DNA from: a bacterium
GTDB lineage: Bacteria > JAGOBX01
Direction: 5' to 3'
Assembly (NCBI GenBank): GCA_029551925.1
Contig: JAKPEO010000131.1
Span: forward strand, 1 to 64,000
DNA length: 64,000 nucleotides
Positions 34,258 through 44,350 of the stretch are shown here, in pieces (positions within the stretch are counted from its first letter, which is position 1; each line of letters begins with the position of its first letter). The notes beneath the pieces were generated by a model. The model had not been told where the DNA came from. It worked only from the letters and a program-made list of their open reading frames with translations, and searched no databases. Position numbers and translations under genes: made by a program.

Positions 34258-35181
34258 ATGGGACATATACCTGTATTGCTGTCGGCAATATTAGAATATG
34301 CAGTGCTTGATGATAATAGCATCGTATTTGATGCTACAATCGGCGCGGCTGGTCATTGTATTGCGATATTAGAAAAGTATAAAGACAAAAGAATAAAGTA
34401 TTATGGATTAGATAGAGATTTTGAAATGTTGGAATTAAGCAAAAATAAATTGTCTGGTTATGAAAATGTTGTGTTAATTCATAATAAATATGAAAATATC
34501 GGCGAAGAAATAGAAAAACGCAATTTAGAAGAAAAAATAGATTTTTGTTTATTTGATTTAGGAGTAAGTTCAGTGCATTTAGACACAGCGGAACGCGGAT
34601 TCAGTTTTAGATTTGATGCGCCGTTAGATATGCGTTTGGATAGGAGCGAGAATTTGACTGCCGCAAATATTGTAAATAATTATTCAGCTGAGGAATTAGC
34701 GGATATTTTTTATCAATTTGGCGAAGAGCGTTTGAGCAGGTGCATAGCACGAAAAATTATAGAATATAGAAAAACTAAAAAAATAGAGAGCACACAGGAA
34801 TTGGCGGATATAGTAAAGGCTGTATATCCGATAAGTAGAAATAATCAAGAGCGTCGAATACATCCGGCTACACGAGTATTTCAAGCATTGAGAATAGCAG
34901 TAAATGGCGAATTAATAAAATTAGCGCAGAGTTTAAAAACAGCAGCCGCATCTTTGAAAAAAAACGGAAGATTAGCGGTGATTAGTTTTCATTCATTAGA
35001 AGATAGAATTGTAAAGAATACATTTAAAAAATTAGCGGAAAATAAGATTGCGAATAATGAAAAAGAAAAATGCGAATTTAAAATATTAACTAAAAAACCG
35101 ATATGCGCAAAAGATGAAGAGATAGAGATAAATAATCGAGCTCGCAGCGCAAAATTGCGAGTATTAGAGAAAATCGGGTGA
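34258..35181 (+). CDS. rsmH: 16S rRNA C1402 N4-methyltransferase RsmH
   Basis: 307 residues, normal length. It has the HIPVLLSAILEYA start, the DATIGAAGHCIAIL SAM-binding loop (commonly GGGGH, here GAAGH), an LDRD segment, FDLGVSSVHLDTAERGFSF, and the C-terminal SFHSLEDRIVKNTF motif. It methylates C1402 in the decoding site. mraZ ends 31 bases earlier and ftsL begins 10 bases later. Confidence 0.96.
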   Translation: MGHIPVLLSAILEYAVLDDNSIVFDATIGAAGHCIAILEKYKDKRIKYYGLDRDFEMLELSKNKLSGYENVVLIHNKYENIGEEIEKRNLEEKIDFCLFDLGVSSVHLDTAERGFSFRFDAPLDMRLDRSENLTAANIVNNYSAEELADIFYQFGEERLSRCIARKIIEYRKTKKIESTQELADIVKAVYPISRNNQERRIHPATRVFQALRIAVNGELIKLAQSLKTAAASLKKNGRLAVISFHSLEDRIVKNTFKKLAENKIANNEKEKCEFKILTKKPICAKDEEIEINNRARSAKLRVLEKIG

Positions 35182-35191
35182 AGATTGTTTT

Positions 35192-35569
35192 ATGAAGGAT
35201 ATTTATAAATTTGGTAATAAAGTGCGCATAGAGAAGAGTGAAAAAAAAGAAATATTAAAAAAATTAATAATGAATGTTCTGCATAGTTGGAAGATATTTT
35301 CTGGATTTGTAGTCGGTGCGTTATTTTTCTGGCTGCTATTGACCGCTATGACAATACAACAAGAAAGTTATACGAATCTTCGCGCAAAGATTAGGAAATT
35401 GCAGCAGCAAAAAATAGAATTAGATAATGAAAAGAAAATGGTATTACTCGAGAAAATTGAACTTGAAAATGCCGATAGGATAAAAAGTATTGCTGCGCAG
35501 AAATTAGGATTAGTCGAAGATATAAATAAAAAAGTAGTGATTATAAAAGTTGAAAAAGGCGTAAAATGA
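35192..35569 (+). CDS. ftsL: FtsL-like division protein
   Basis: 125 residues. A basic cytoplasmic tail (1-30) and a single transmembrane helix (about 34-52) are followed by a periplasmic coiled coil (NLRAKIRKLQQQKIEL onward) and the RIKSIAAQKLGLVE segment typical of FtsL and DivIC. Sequence identity within the family is low; position between rsmH and murE is the main support. Its stop overlaps the start of murE by 4 bases, so the usual ftsI gene is absent here. Confidence 0.85.
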   Translation: MKDIYKFGNKVRIEKSEKKEILKKLIMNVLHSWKIFSGFVVGALFFWLLLTAMTIQQESYTNLRAKIRKLQQQKIELDNEKKMVLLEKIELENADRIKSIAAQKLGLVEDINKKVVIIKVEKGVK

Positions 35570-37035
35570 AATTAACGAAATTGTTAAAAGATATTGAGTT
35601 AGCAGAACGGATAAATTTTTCCGATATAGAAATTAAAGGGATCACAGATAATACAAAAGAATTAAAGAATGGTTTTGTATTTATAGCCAAGCAAGGCGCG
35701 GTATTTGATTCTCATAGTTTAATAGATGAAGCGATAGAATTAGGCGCGCGCGTTATAATTCATAAAAAAGTTATAGAGCCGCGAAAAAACGCGATATATT
35801 TGCGATTATCCGAAAAGACAGACACAAATAAAGCGATTATTCAACTTTGTAAAAACTATTATAATAATCCGTCTAAAAAGTTAACTATAATTGGCATAAC
35901 AGGTACGAACGGCAAGACCACTACGAGTTTGTTAATACGGAATATTTTAAAAGCTGCGGGTTATAAATCATTATTGATAGGGACAATATGTGCATATTTA
36001 GCTGACAAAAAGATAAAAATAGAAAACACTACGCCCGGCGCATTTGTATTATATAAATTGTTTAATCTTGCTGTTCAAAAAAATATAAAATATGTTGTAA
36101 TGGAAGTATCATCGCATTCGATATCTCAAAATAGATTTGATTTATCAGAAGTAGATTTTGCTATTTATACGAATTTAACACAAGACCATTTAGATTATCA
36201 TCAAACAATGGAAAATTATGCTGAAGCGAAAGCCGGATTATTTAGACAAATGAATAATTGCGGCGTGGCAATAATCAACACAGATGATAATTACAGTGTT
36301 AAGATGCTTGAAGCAAGTGTCAATAAAAAAATATTGACATACGGATTAAATGAAAAAGCGGATATTAGATTTAGCAATATAGATTGCACTATTTCAAAGA
36401 CGAATTTTGAAATTATTGCTAAAAATAAAAAACTAAAAGTGTCGTCGAATTTAATAGGTTTGCATAATGTGTATAATATCGTTGCTGCTTATTGCGTTAG
36501 TCATTTATTAAAAATTTCAGATGCACAGTTTTTGAAAGGCATTAAGAATTCAAAAAAAATAGACGGCAGATTGGATAAAGTGAGCAACAGATTAAAACTG
36601 AATATATTTGTAGATTATGCGCATACGCCTGACGCACTGCATAATGTTTTGAATGCTTTAAATAATTTAAAAAAAGATGGGACGCGCTTGATTACAGTTT
36701 TTGGCTGCGGCGGCAATCGCGATAAATTAAAAAGACCGCTGATGGGTAGAATAGTGGTAGAGAAAAGCGATGTGGCGATAATTACATCAGACAATCCGCG
36801 TAAAGAAGAACCTCGCGCAATAATAGATGATATATTAAAGGGCTGCGCCGGCGCTGAAAATTATATTGTTGAAGTTGACAGACGAAAAGGAATCAGCAAA
36901 GCCCTGGAAATAGCACGGGCTGGCGATATAATATTAATTGCGGGCAAAGGACACGAGACTTATCAGATAATCGGCGATAGGATTTTAAATTTTGACGATA
37001 GAAAAGTAGTGAAGGAGTTATTAAAAAAATTTTAA
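35566..37035 (+). CDS. murE: UDP-MurNAc-L-Ala-D-Glu:meso-diaminopimelate ligase MurE
   Basis: 489 residues. It has the P-loop GITGTNGKTTTS, the carbamate-lysine region, and the DNPR motif at 409-412, which marks enzymes that add meso-diaminopimelate and not lysine. KGHETYQIIGD lies near the end. It adds the third residue of the peptidoglycan stem, so the wall should contain meso-DAP. It overlaps ftsL by 4 bases. Confidence 0.95.
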   Translation: MKLTKLLKDIELAERINFSDIEIKGITDNTKELKNGFVFIAKQGAVFDSHSLIDEAIELGARVIIHKKVIEPRKNAIYLRLSEKTDTNKAIIQLCKNYYNNPSKKLTIIGITGTNGKTTTSLLIRNILKAAGYKSLLIGTICAYLADKKIKIENTTPGAFVLYKLFNLAVQKNIKYVVMEVSSHSISQNRFDLSEVDFAIYTNLTQDHLDYHQTMENYAEAKAGLFRQMNNCGVAIINTDDNYSVKMLEASVNKKILTYGLNEKADIRFSNIDCTISKTNFEIIAKNKKLKVSSNLIGLHNVYNIVAAYCVSHLLKISDAQFLKGIKNSKKIDGRLDKVSNRLKLNIFVDYAHTPDALHNVLNALNNLKKDGTRLITVFGCGGNRDKLKRPLMGRIVVEKSDVAIITSDNPRKEEPRAIIDDILKGCAGAENYIVEVDRRKGISKALEIARAGDIILIAGKGHETYQIIGDRILNFDDRKVVKELLKKF

Positions 37036-37064
37036 TTTTTAAGATATAAAGGTGTGATTAAAAT

Positions 37065-38411
37065 ATGATGGATTTGAAAATCGAAGAGATTGTGAAATTA
37101 GCGGAAAGCAGCGAAAATATAAATAATAAATTATTAAAAAGTCGCGTTCGCAATATTAAAACAGATTCGCGAAAAATAGAAAAAGGCGATGTGTTTATTG
37201 CATTAAAAGGCGATACTTTTGACGGTCATGATTTTGCGAAACAAACGATAGAAACAGGTGCAATTGCCGCAATAGTGCATAAAAAGATAGAAACTGAGAT
37301 TCCGCAAATAATAGTTAAAGATACAACAATTTTTTTAGGAGAACTTGCAAAATATTACAGGAGCAAGTTTAAAGTAAAGACAATAGCAGTGACCGGCAGT
37401 TGCGGTAAAACCACAACAAAAGATATGATTTATCGAGTATTAAAGACAAAATATAAAGTAGTGGCAAATACCGGAAGTTTAAATAATCATATTGGCGTGC
37501 CGATGACTGTATTTAATTTAAAGAAAGATACGCAGATATTATTGACTGAAGTAGGAATGAATCATTTAGGCGAGATAGATTATTTATGCAAGATTGTCAA
37601 GCCTGAAATAGGAGTAATAACTAATATTGAGCCGGTGCATTTAGAAGGCTTGAAAACAATGGATAACATAGCGAAAGCGAAATTTGAATTAATAGAAAAT
37701 CTTCCGCGTTTAGGTTTAGCATTTTTGAATTGGGATAATGAATATATTCGCGGCCGTTCAAAGTATTTTAAGATCCGTAAGATAAAATATGGTTTTTCAA
37801 AAGGCGTAGATTTTACATTTGACGATTATTCAAGTATTAATGCTAATTATACATTCACATATAAAGGATTAAAAATCAAATGTCCATTATTAGGTTTCCA
37901 CAATGTGTATAATATGTTAATAACCTGCGCAATCGCTGAATATTTTTTAATGAAACCAGAAGAGATAAAGAAAGCGATAGAACAATTTAAACCGACCGGT
38001 CGGCGTTTGAAAATAGTAAAAAGTAAAGACGGGTATACTGTAATTGACGATTGTTATAATGCAAATCCGACAGCGGTAAAAAATGCGATACAGGTACTAA
38101 AAGATTTAAAGATTAAAGGCAAAAAATATTTTGTGTTTGGCGATATGGGAGAATTAGGAGTATATAGCAAATACTATCACAAACTCATAGGCGAATATAT
38201 TTTAGATTCTGATATTGCAGAAGTATTTTTAAAAGGCGATAATATCAAGCATACATATTCCTTTATAAAGAAAAAGATACCGGCGAAAATATACGATGAT
38301 TTTGATAGTCTGACAAATGAACTAAAAAACAAATTACAAAAAGGGGATTGTGTGTTAGTAAAGGCATCGCGTTTTATGAAATTTGAGAATATAAGTTCAA
38401 AATTATATTAA
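37065..38411 (+). CDS. murF: UDP-MurNAc-tripeptide:D-Ala-D-Ala ligase MurF
   Basis: 448 residues. It has the KTDSRKIEKGDVFIALKG N-terminal domain, P-loop VTGSCGKTTTKD, TEVGMNHLGEID, and the C-terminal VIDDCYNANPTAV and VFGDMGELG motifs. It attaches D-Ala-D-Ala to finish the cytoplasmic pentapeptide. It follows murE by 29 bases; GGTG upstream acts as a weak ribosome-binding site. Confidence 0.95.
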   Translation: MMDLKIEEIVKLAESSENINNKLLKSRVRNIKTDSRKIEKGDVFIALKGDTFDGHDFAKQTIETGAIAAIVHKKIETEIPQIIVKDTTIFLGELAKYYRSKFKVKTIAVTGSCGKTTTKDMIYRVLKTKYKVVANTGSLNNHIGVPMTVFNLKKDTQILLTEVGMNHLGEIDYLCKIVKPEIGVITNIEPVHLEGLKTMDNIAKAKFELIENLPRLGLAFLNWDNEYIRGRSKYFKIRKIKYGFSKGVDFTFDDYSSINANYTFTYKGLKIKCPLLGFHNVYNMLITCAIAEYFLMKPEEIKKAIEQFKPTGRRLKIVKSKDGYTVIDDCYNANPTAVKNAIQVLKDLKIKGKKYFVFGDMGELGVYSKYYHKLIGEYILDSDIAEVFLKGDNIKHTYSFIKKKIPAKIYDDFDSLTNELKNKLQKGDCVLVKASRFMKFENISSKLY

Positions 38412-38429
38412 AAAAAATCGGAGTAAAAG

Positions 38430-39581
38430 ATGTTTTATTTTGTGTATGAATGGTTATTTGATAGTTATTCATATATGCGCGTGTTTTCGTATATTACTGT
38501 TCGCGCGGGTTTTGCGTTAATTACAGCTATTTTATTATCTATAATTTTCGGTAATAAATTTATAAAGAAATTAATAGAAATGAAAATGGGGCAGCCGATA
38601 CGCGAAGACCATTTTCATAAATTAAATCAGACAAAAGCAAATACTCCGACAATGGGCGGAATATTAATGATATTTTCGATAGTAATATCCACATTAATAT
38701 GGGGTAATCTTTATAACCGTTATGTTATATTGTGTCTGATAACATTTGTTGCGCTTGCGGCTGTTGGATTTATTGACGATTATCTAAAATTAAAATATAA
38801 AAATTCCAAAGGTGTATCGGGTAAAATGAAGTTATTCTTACAATGTTTAATAGCGTTCAGCATTGGTTGGTATTTATATAAAACAGATATAAACGCCGCA
38901 AAATTATGGGGACAAACATTGGAAATAACAAGAGACAGTTATAAAAATTTCTTAACAAACGAATATTCTACGGCATTGACTATTCCGTTTTTTAAAAATG
39001 TATTTATTAATTTGGGTTGGTTATTTATACCGTTTGTAATTTTAGTAATAGTAGGTTCGTCTAACGCTGTAAATTTAACAGATGGATTAGATGGATTAGC
39101 GAGCGGCACTGTGTTATTTACAATGGTAACTTATACAGTGCTTGCGTATATTTGCGGCAACTGGCAAATTTCAAGATATTTGCAGATTTTGTTTATTGAA
39201 GGCAGCGGCGAAATCACTGTATTTTGCGCGGCAATGATTGGCGGAATAATGGGATTTTTGTGGTTTAATTGTTATCCTGCGCAAGTATTTATGGGGGACA
39301 TTGGCTCGCTCGCACTCGGCGGGATTGTCGGGTTATTAGCAATATTAACAAAGCATGAAATATTGTTATTAATAAGCGGAGCGATATTTGTTGTTGAAGC
39401 GTTGTCTGTGATATTGCAAGTTTTGTCATTTAAACTTCGCGGAAAACGAATATTTAAGATGGCACCGATACATCATCATTTTGAAATGTTAGGATTAAGC
39501 GAGTCAAAGATAATTATTAGATTTTGGATTGTTTCAATAATGTTAATGTTATTTAGTTTAAGCACATTAAAGATACGATGA
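38430..39581 (+). CDS. mraY: Phospho-N-acetylmuramoyl-pentapeptide transferase MraY
   Basis: 383 residues with about ten membrane helices. The family motifs TPTMGGILMI, GFIDDYLKL (Asp pair), NLTDGLDGLASG, and MGDIGSLALGG are present, and MAPIHHHFEMLG carries the histidine triad. It moves phospho-MurNAc-pentapeptide onto undecaprenyl phosphate to make lipid I. It overlaps murD by 4 bases. Confidence 0.97.
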   Translation: MFYFVYEWLFDSYSYMRVFSYITVRAGFALITAILLSIIFGNKFIKKLIEMKMGQPIREDHFHKLNQTKANTPTMGGILMIFSIVISTLIWGNLYNRYVILCLITFVALAAVGFIDDYLKLKYKNSKGVSGKMKLFLQCLIAFSIGWYLYKTDINAAKLWGQTLEITRDSYKNFLTNEYSTALTIPFFKNVFINLGWLFIPFVILVIVGSSNAVNLTDGLDGLASGTVLFTMVTYTVLAYICGNWQISRYLQILFIEGSGEITVFCAAMIGGIMGFLWFNCYPAQVFMGDIGSLALGGIVGLLAILTKHEILLLISGAIFVVEALSVILQVLSFKLRGKRIFKMAPIHHHFEMLGLSESKIIIRFWIVSIMLMLFSLSTLKIR

Positions 39582-40915
39582 AAAATAAAAAAATTAGTGT
39601 GTTAGGAATTTGTCGTTCTGGCGTCTATGCCGCGATATTATTAAAAAATAAAGGAAATGAAATATATTTAAGCGATATATCTACAAAAGAATCTGAAGAG
39701 TTTATAAAGTTGCTAAATGCTCATAAAATTAATTATGAATACGGCTGTCATAATTATGAAAAATTATTAGAGAGCGAAATAATAGTGACGAGTCCTGGTA
39801 TTCCCGAAAGTTCTGATATTTTGAAATTTTTGAGAAAGCATAATAAATATGTAATTAGCGAGATAGAAGCGGCATATAGATTTATAGATAAACCTATAAT
39901 AGCGATTACCGGCTCAAACGGCAAGACTACAGTTACTACATTAATAGGTAAAATATTGAATGATGCTGGATATATTGCGCCTATATGTGGAAATATAGGA
40001 TTTTCATTATCGCGTGCACTTTTAGAAATTGAAAAATATGATTGCATAGTTTTAGAAGTCAGCAGTTTTCAATTGGATACAATAGATAAATTTCGACCTA
40101 ATGTTAGCGTATTGACAAATATTACGCCGAATCATTTAGATAGATATGCGAATTTTGATGAATATAAATTAAGCAAAAAGCGAATATTCAAAAATCAGAC
40201 TGCGGCAGATTTTGCCGTGATAAATGCAGCTGATGATAATTCAATGTCTATATGTAAATACATAAAACCGCAGAAAGTGTATTTCAATGTTTGCGAAGGC
40301 AGCGGATTATTTTACAAAGATAAATGGATATGCAAGCGAGAAAATAATAGTATCGAAAAATATATAGATGTTAGCAGATTAAAAATATTCGGCGAACATA
40401 ATTATGAAAATATTATGTCTGCTGTTTTAGCGGTAAAATCAATATTTGACATAGACGATGATTCTATAATTAGCAGCGTAGAAAAATTTGAAGGCGTAGA
40501 GCACAGAATAGAATTTGTCGCGGAAATAAATAAAGTCAAATATTATAATGATTCAAAAGCTACGACTGTTGACGCATTGCAAAAATCGCTTAAAGCATTT
40601 GACAAACCTGTAATTTTAATAGCTGGCGGTCGCGATAAAAATGCGGATTTTACAGTATTGCGCAATTTGATAAAAGATAAAGTAAAAAAACTAATATTAA
40701 CAGGCGAAGCATCTGAAAAAATGAATCAGCAAATTAATTTAGAAGAATTGACAATACTCGAAAAAGATTTTGATGCGGCTGTGAAATTGTCAAAGAATTT
40801 AGCAAATATCGGCGATATTGTGCTGTTATCGCCAGCGTGCGCGAGTTATGATAAATTCAATAATTTTGAAGAGCGCGGCAGGTATTTTAAAAAATTGGTG
40901 TTGGAAAAATTATGA
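39578..40915 (+). CDS. murD: UDP-MurNAc-L-Ala:D-Glu ligase MurD
   Basis: 445 residues. An N-terminal Rossmann-like domain (SVLGICRSGVYAAILLK) binds the UDP part, with an Arg where the family often has GxG. P-loop ITGSNGKTTVTT, VLEVSSFQLDTI, and NDSKATTVDAL plus LSPACASYDKFNNFEERG toward the end complete the signature. It adds D-glutamate, the second stem residue. It overlaps both mraY and ftsW by 4 bases. Confidence 0.96.
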   Translation: MKNKKISVLGICRSGVYAAILLKNKGNEIYLSDISTKESEEFIKLLNAHKINYEYGCHNYEKLLESEIIVTSPGIPESSDILKFLRKHNKYVISEIEAAYRFIDKPIIAITGSNGKTTVTTLIGKILNDAGYIAPICGNIGFSLSRALLEIEKYDCIVLEVSSFQLDTIDKFRPNVSVLTNITPNHLDRYANFDEYKLSKKRIFKNQTAADFAVINAADDNSMSICKYIKPQKVYFNVCEGSGLFYKDKWICKRENNSIEKYIDVSRLKIFGEHNYENIMSAVLAVKSIFDIDDDSIISSVEKFEGVEHRIEFVAEINKVKYYNDSKATTVDALQKSLKAFDKPVILIAGGRDKNADFTVLRNLIKDKVKKLILTGEASEKMNQQINLEELTILEKDFDAAVKLSKNLANIGDIVLLSPACASYDKFNNFEERGRYFKKLVLEKL

Positions 40916-42021
40916 TTAAAGGAAAATTATTTGACCAGATAATTTTTATGCTGCTGATATTTTTCTTTTTATTTGGCGTAATAATGATATACAGCGCAAG
41001 CGGTTATCAAGCGTATAAATTGCATAATCTTTATCCACATTATTATGCGGTGCGACAATTAATGTTTGGAATAATAGGGTTGCTTATAGTTTTTTTTATT
41101 AATTCTATTAATTTAGACGGTTCACGCGATTATGTTAAATATTTTGTATTAATAACTTTAATATTATTAATCGCTGTTTTGATTCCGGGTATTGGCAATA
41201 AAGTATCAGGCGCGCGGCGCTGGATAAAATTTTTTGCATTTAAGATACAGCCGTCAGAATTTGCAAAATTAGCGATAATAATGTTTTTAGCGAATTTTAT
41301 TGACAAGCGCAGAAACAAGATGGATTCATTTTTAGAGGGATTTTTACCGCCGATGATAATTGTTGGGATTTTTATGGTGTTGATAGTTTTAGAGCCAGAT
41401 TTCAGCACAGCAATGTTGATTGGTTTAATAGCTGTAATAGTTTTATTTATCGGCGGAATAAATTTTAAATATTTAGTAGGATTATTTGTAGTTGGTATTA
41501 TATTTGGCGGATTTTTGATAATCCATTCGCCGTATAGAATAAATCGCATTAAGGGTTGGGTGTTGGGTGAGACTGATCCGTTGAATAAAGGTTATCATAT
41601 AACTCGTTCGAAATTAGCGTTGGCGACCGGCGGATTTTTAGGCAAGGGTTTGACGCACAGCGAAGTGAAGATTGCAGGATTGCCGGAAGCGCATACTGAT
41701 TTTATTTTTGCAGTGTTAGGCGAAGAGATTGGTTTTTTAGGAGCCATATTTATTATTTTTTTCTATTTATTATTACTTTATCGCGGCTTGAAAATAGCGC
41801 GCGATACGCAGAATGTATATTTTAAATTTTTAGCGTTAGGAATAAGCGTAATGATAGCGGTTCATACATTTATAAATATTGCGGTAGTATCGGGTGCGCT
41901 TCCGCCGACTGGTGTGACTCTGCCGTTTTTGAGTTATGGTGGTTCGTCGTTATTAGTATTTATGGCAAGCATAGGGATACTTATGAATATTTCAAACACA
42001 ATAATTAAAGGGGAAAAATAA
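40912..42021 (+). CDS. ftsW: Septal glycosyltransferase FtsW (SEDS family)
   Basis: 369 residues and about ten membrane helices. SEDS motifs include MIYSASGYQAYK near the N-terminus, GARRWIKFFAFKIQPSEFAKLAI, LEPDFSTAMLI, LPEAHTDFIFAVLGEEIG and LPPTGVTLPFLSYGGSS. It polymerises lipid II glycan at the septum and needs a partner class B penicillin-binding protein (FtsI), which is not encoded in this cluster. The next gene is murC, so murG is missing here. Confidence 0.95.
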   Translation: MIKGKLFDQIIFMLLIFFFLFGVIMIYSASGYQAYKLHNLYPHYYAVRQLMFGIIGLLIVFFINSINLDGSRDYVKYFVLITLILLIAVLIPGIGNKVSGARRWIKFFAFKIQPSEFAKLAIIMFLANFIDKRRNKMDSFLEGFLPPMIIVGIFMVLIVLEPDFSTAMLIGLIAVIVLFIGGINFKYLVGLFVVGIIFGGFLIIHSPYRINRIKGWVLGETDPLNKGYHITRSKLALATGGFLGKGLTHSEVKIAGLPEAHTDFIFAVLGEEIGFLGAIFIIFFYLLLLYRGLKIARDTQNVYFKFLALGISVMIAVHTFINIAVVSGALPPTGVTLPFLSYGGSSLLVFMASIGILMNISNTIIKGEK

Positions 42022-42023
42022 TA

Positions 42024-43424
42024 TTGAAACACACAATGTTTGGTAAATTCAAAAAAATACATTTTATCGGTATCGGCGGTGTGGGAATGAGCGGTATTGC
42101 CGAAGTGCTGTTAAATTTAGGATTTGAAGTGTCCGGTTCAGATGTAGCGAAATCTGATTATACTCGGACATTAGAAAAATTAGGAGCGCAGATATTTATC
42201 GGGCATCGTAGAGAAAACATAACAAATACCGACGTAGTAGTTTGGTCGAGTGCGATAACGCGTGATAATCCGGAAATATTAGAAGCGCTTTCGCGAAAGA
42301 TACCGACAATTAGACGCGCTGAAATGTTGGCTGAATTAATGCGTTTAAAAAAAGGAATTGCAGTTGCCGGCACGCACGGTAAAACAACGACCACATCGAT
42401 GGTCTCGCTAATTTTGACAAATGCCGGATTAGATCCCACAATTGTTATCGGCGGAAAATTGAATAATATTGGCAGCGGCGCAAAATTAGGTGCAGGCGAA
42501 TATTTAGTAGCTGAAGCAGATGAAAGCGACGGGTCTTTTATGAAATTATTTCCGCAATACAGCATAGTTACTAATATTGATACTGACCATTTAGACCATT
42601 ACGGCACATTAGAAAATATTAAACAGACATTTTTGAAATTTATTGATAAATTACCGTTTTATGGTTTGTGTGTTCTTTGTATAGATGATGATAATATAAA
42701 GAGTATATTGCCTGAAATACGGAGAAGATATATAACCTACGGTTTTTTAGATGATGCGGATATTACTATTGCAAATTATAAAATAAAGTGGCCCGGCGCA
42801 ATATTTGATGTAATGTTGAAAAAAGAAAAATTAGGCGTTATCGAATTATCTGTGCCTGGCAGACATAATGTATTGAATTCATTAGCGGCAATCGGAATAG
42901 CGACAGAATTAGAAATACCATTTGATATAATTAGAGATACGCTAAAGAATTATCGCGGCGTGCAGCGCCGTTTTCAGATAAAGTGCAATATAAATAATAT
43001 TTTGGTAGTTGACGATTACGGGCATCATCCGAGCGAATTGCAGGCAACATTAAGCGCAGCGCGCTCAAATTCCAATAAGCGAGTAATAGCGGTGTTTCAG
43101 CCACATAGATATACTCGCACAAAATTATTATTTGATGATTTTGGAAAATCATTTAACGACGCTGATATTGTTATTATAACTGATATTTATGCCGCATCAG
43201 AGCAAAAAATCGAAGGAGTTACAAGCGAGTTGATTATTAATTCTCTAAAAAAATACGGAAAAGAAAATGTGATATATTTCGACGAATTTTCAAAGATAGT
43301 AGATTATCTATTGGAAACAGCGCAATCCGGCGATATTATCCTTACATTAGGCGCAGGTGATATTTGGAAAGTATCGGAAGAACTTTCAAAAAAATTAATA
43401 AAAAAATTTGCTGAAAGGAAATAA
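42024..43424 (+). CDS. murC: UDP-N-acetylmuramate:L-alanine ligase MurC
   Basis: 466 residues from the TTG at 42024, chosen because AAGGGG (42007-42013) lies 10 bases upstream; the first ATG at 42036 is 22 bases from it. It has HFIGIGGVGMSGIAEVL, VAGTHGKTTTTS, EADESDGSF, DDYGHHPSEL and FQPHRYTRT. It adds L-alanine, the first stem residue. It begins 2 bases after the ftsW stop. Confidence 0.96.
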   Translation: MKHTMFGKFKKIHFIGIGGVGMSGIAEVLLNLGFEVSGSDVAKSDYTRTLEKLGAQIFIGHRRENITNTDVVVWSSAITRDNPEILEALSRKIPTIRRAEMLAELMRLKKGIAVAGTHGKTTTTSMVSLILTNAGLDPTIVIGGKLNNIGSGAKLGAGEYLVAEADESDGSFMKLFPQYSIVTNIDTDHLDHYGTLENIKQTFLKFIDKLPFYGLCVLCIDDDNIKSILPEIRRRYITYGFLDDADITIANYKIKWPGAIFDVMLKKEKLGVIELSVPGRHNVLNSLAAIGIATELEIPFDIIRDTLKNYRGVQRRFQIKCNINNILVVDDYGHHPSELQATLSAARSNSNKRVIAVFQPHRYTRTKLLFDDFGKSFNDADIVIITDIYAASEQKIEGVTSELIINSLKKYGKENVIYFDEFSKIVDYLLETAQSGDIILTLGAGDIWKVSEELSKKLIKKFAERK

Positions 43425-43426
43425 AA

Positions 43427-44347
43427 ATGTTAAAGCCAATATTTTCTAAATTGAGCGAACAGTTTAAAGAAAGTATTATAAATTATGATTTTTATATGAA
43501 GGATTATTCGTCAATGCGCGTAGGCGGCAGGCCAGTTGCATTAATAAAAATAGATAATTTTTATGATTTGCTTTTGACACTGGAATATTTTAATCAAGAG
43601 CGCAAAGAATTGAGTCCGCTGATCATCGGCAAAAGCACGAATTTAATTTTCAGCGATAATATTAGAAATTATGTTGTAATTATATTAGGCGAGAATTTCA
43701 ATAAAATAATACAAAAAGATAATCAATTACTTTGCAGCGCGGCAACGCCTTTACAGCAAGTAGTGCGTAAAAGCGCGGAATTAGGATTGTCTGGATTAGA
43801 ATGGGCTATTGGCATTCCGGGCGCTATTAGCGGCGCTATTGTTAATAATTGCGGTAGCAAAGAAAATGATATTTCAGAGTTAATCAGCGAAATAACTGTA
43901 ATTGATTATGCTGGTAAAAAACGGAAATTACAAGCCGCTGATTTAAAGCCGCGATATAGAAATACGATAATTAAAGAAACGAAAAAATATATTATTATCG
44001 AAGCGCTGTTGAATTTTGAAAAAAAGGACAGAATAGAAATTTTGGAGACATTAAATAAAAATTTCTATGAAAAGCAGAATAATCAGCCATTGAACGAATG
44101 CAGCGCCGGATGCATATTTAAAAATCCGAGCGGTTATTCCGCAGGAAAATTGATTGACGATTGCGGATTAAAGGGCTATTCAATTGGCGGCGCGAAAATA
44201 TCTGAAAAACACGCGAATTTTATTGTGAATTATAATAACGCGCAATTTAAAGATATTATGAATTTGATTGATTATGCGCGCGAACAAGTTTTAAAAAAAT
44301 TTAATATACAATTGGAATTAGAAGTTGAAATAATAGGAGGAATATAA
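43427..44347 (+). CDS. murB: UDP-N-acetylenolpyruvoylglucosamine reductase MurB, catalytic Cys variant
   Basis: 306 residues. The FAD-binding YSSMRVGG, ILGENF and GLEWAIGIPGAISGAI segments and the SAGCIFKNPSGYSAGKLID motif fix the family. The residue that protonates the intermediate is usually Ser (S229 in E. coli); here it is Cys229 by direct count. It reduces the enolpyruvyl group to make UDP-MurNAc. It starts 2 bases after murC. Confidence 0.96.
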   Translation: MLKPIFSKLSEQFKESIINYDFYMKDYSSMRVGGRPVALIKIDNFYDLLLTLEYFNQERKELSPLIIGKSTNLIFSDNIRNYVVIILGENFNKIIQKDNQLLCSAATPLQQVVRKSAELGLSGLEWAIGIPGAISGAIVNNCGSKENDISELISEITVIDYAGKKRKLQAADLKPRYRNTIIKETKKYIIIEALLNFEKKDRIEILETLNKNFYEKQNNQPLNECSAGCIFKNPSGYSAGKLIDDCGLKGYSIGGAKISEKHANFIVNYNNAQFKDIMNLIDYAREQVLKKFNIQLELEVEIIGGI

Positions 44348-44350
44348 ATT

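Noticed and set aside
35181-42024. Hidden or frameshifted ftsI or murG in the dcw cluster
   Set aside because: Neighbouring genes overlap or are 2-30 bases apart, leaving no space for even a fragment.
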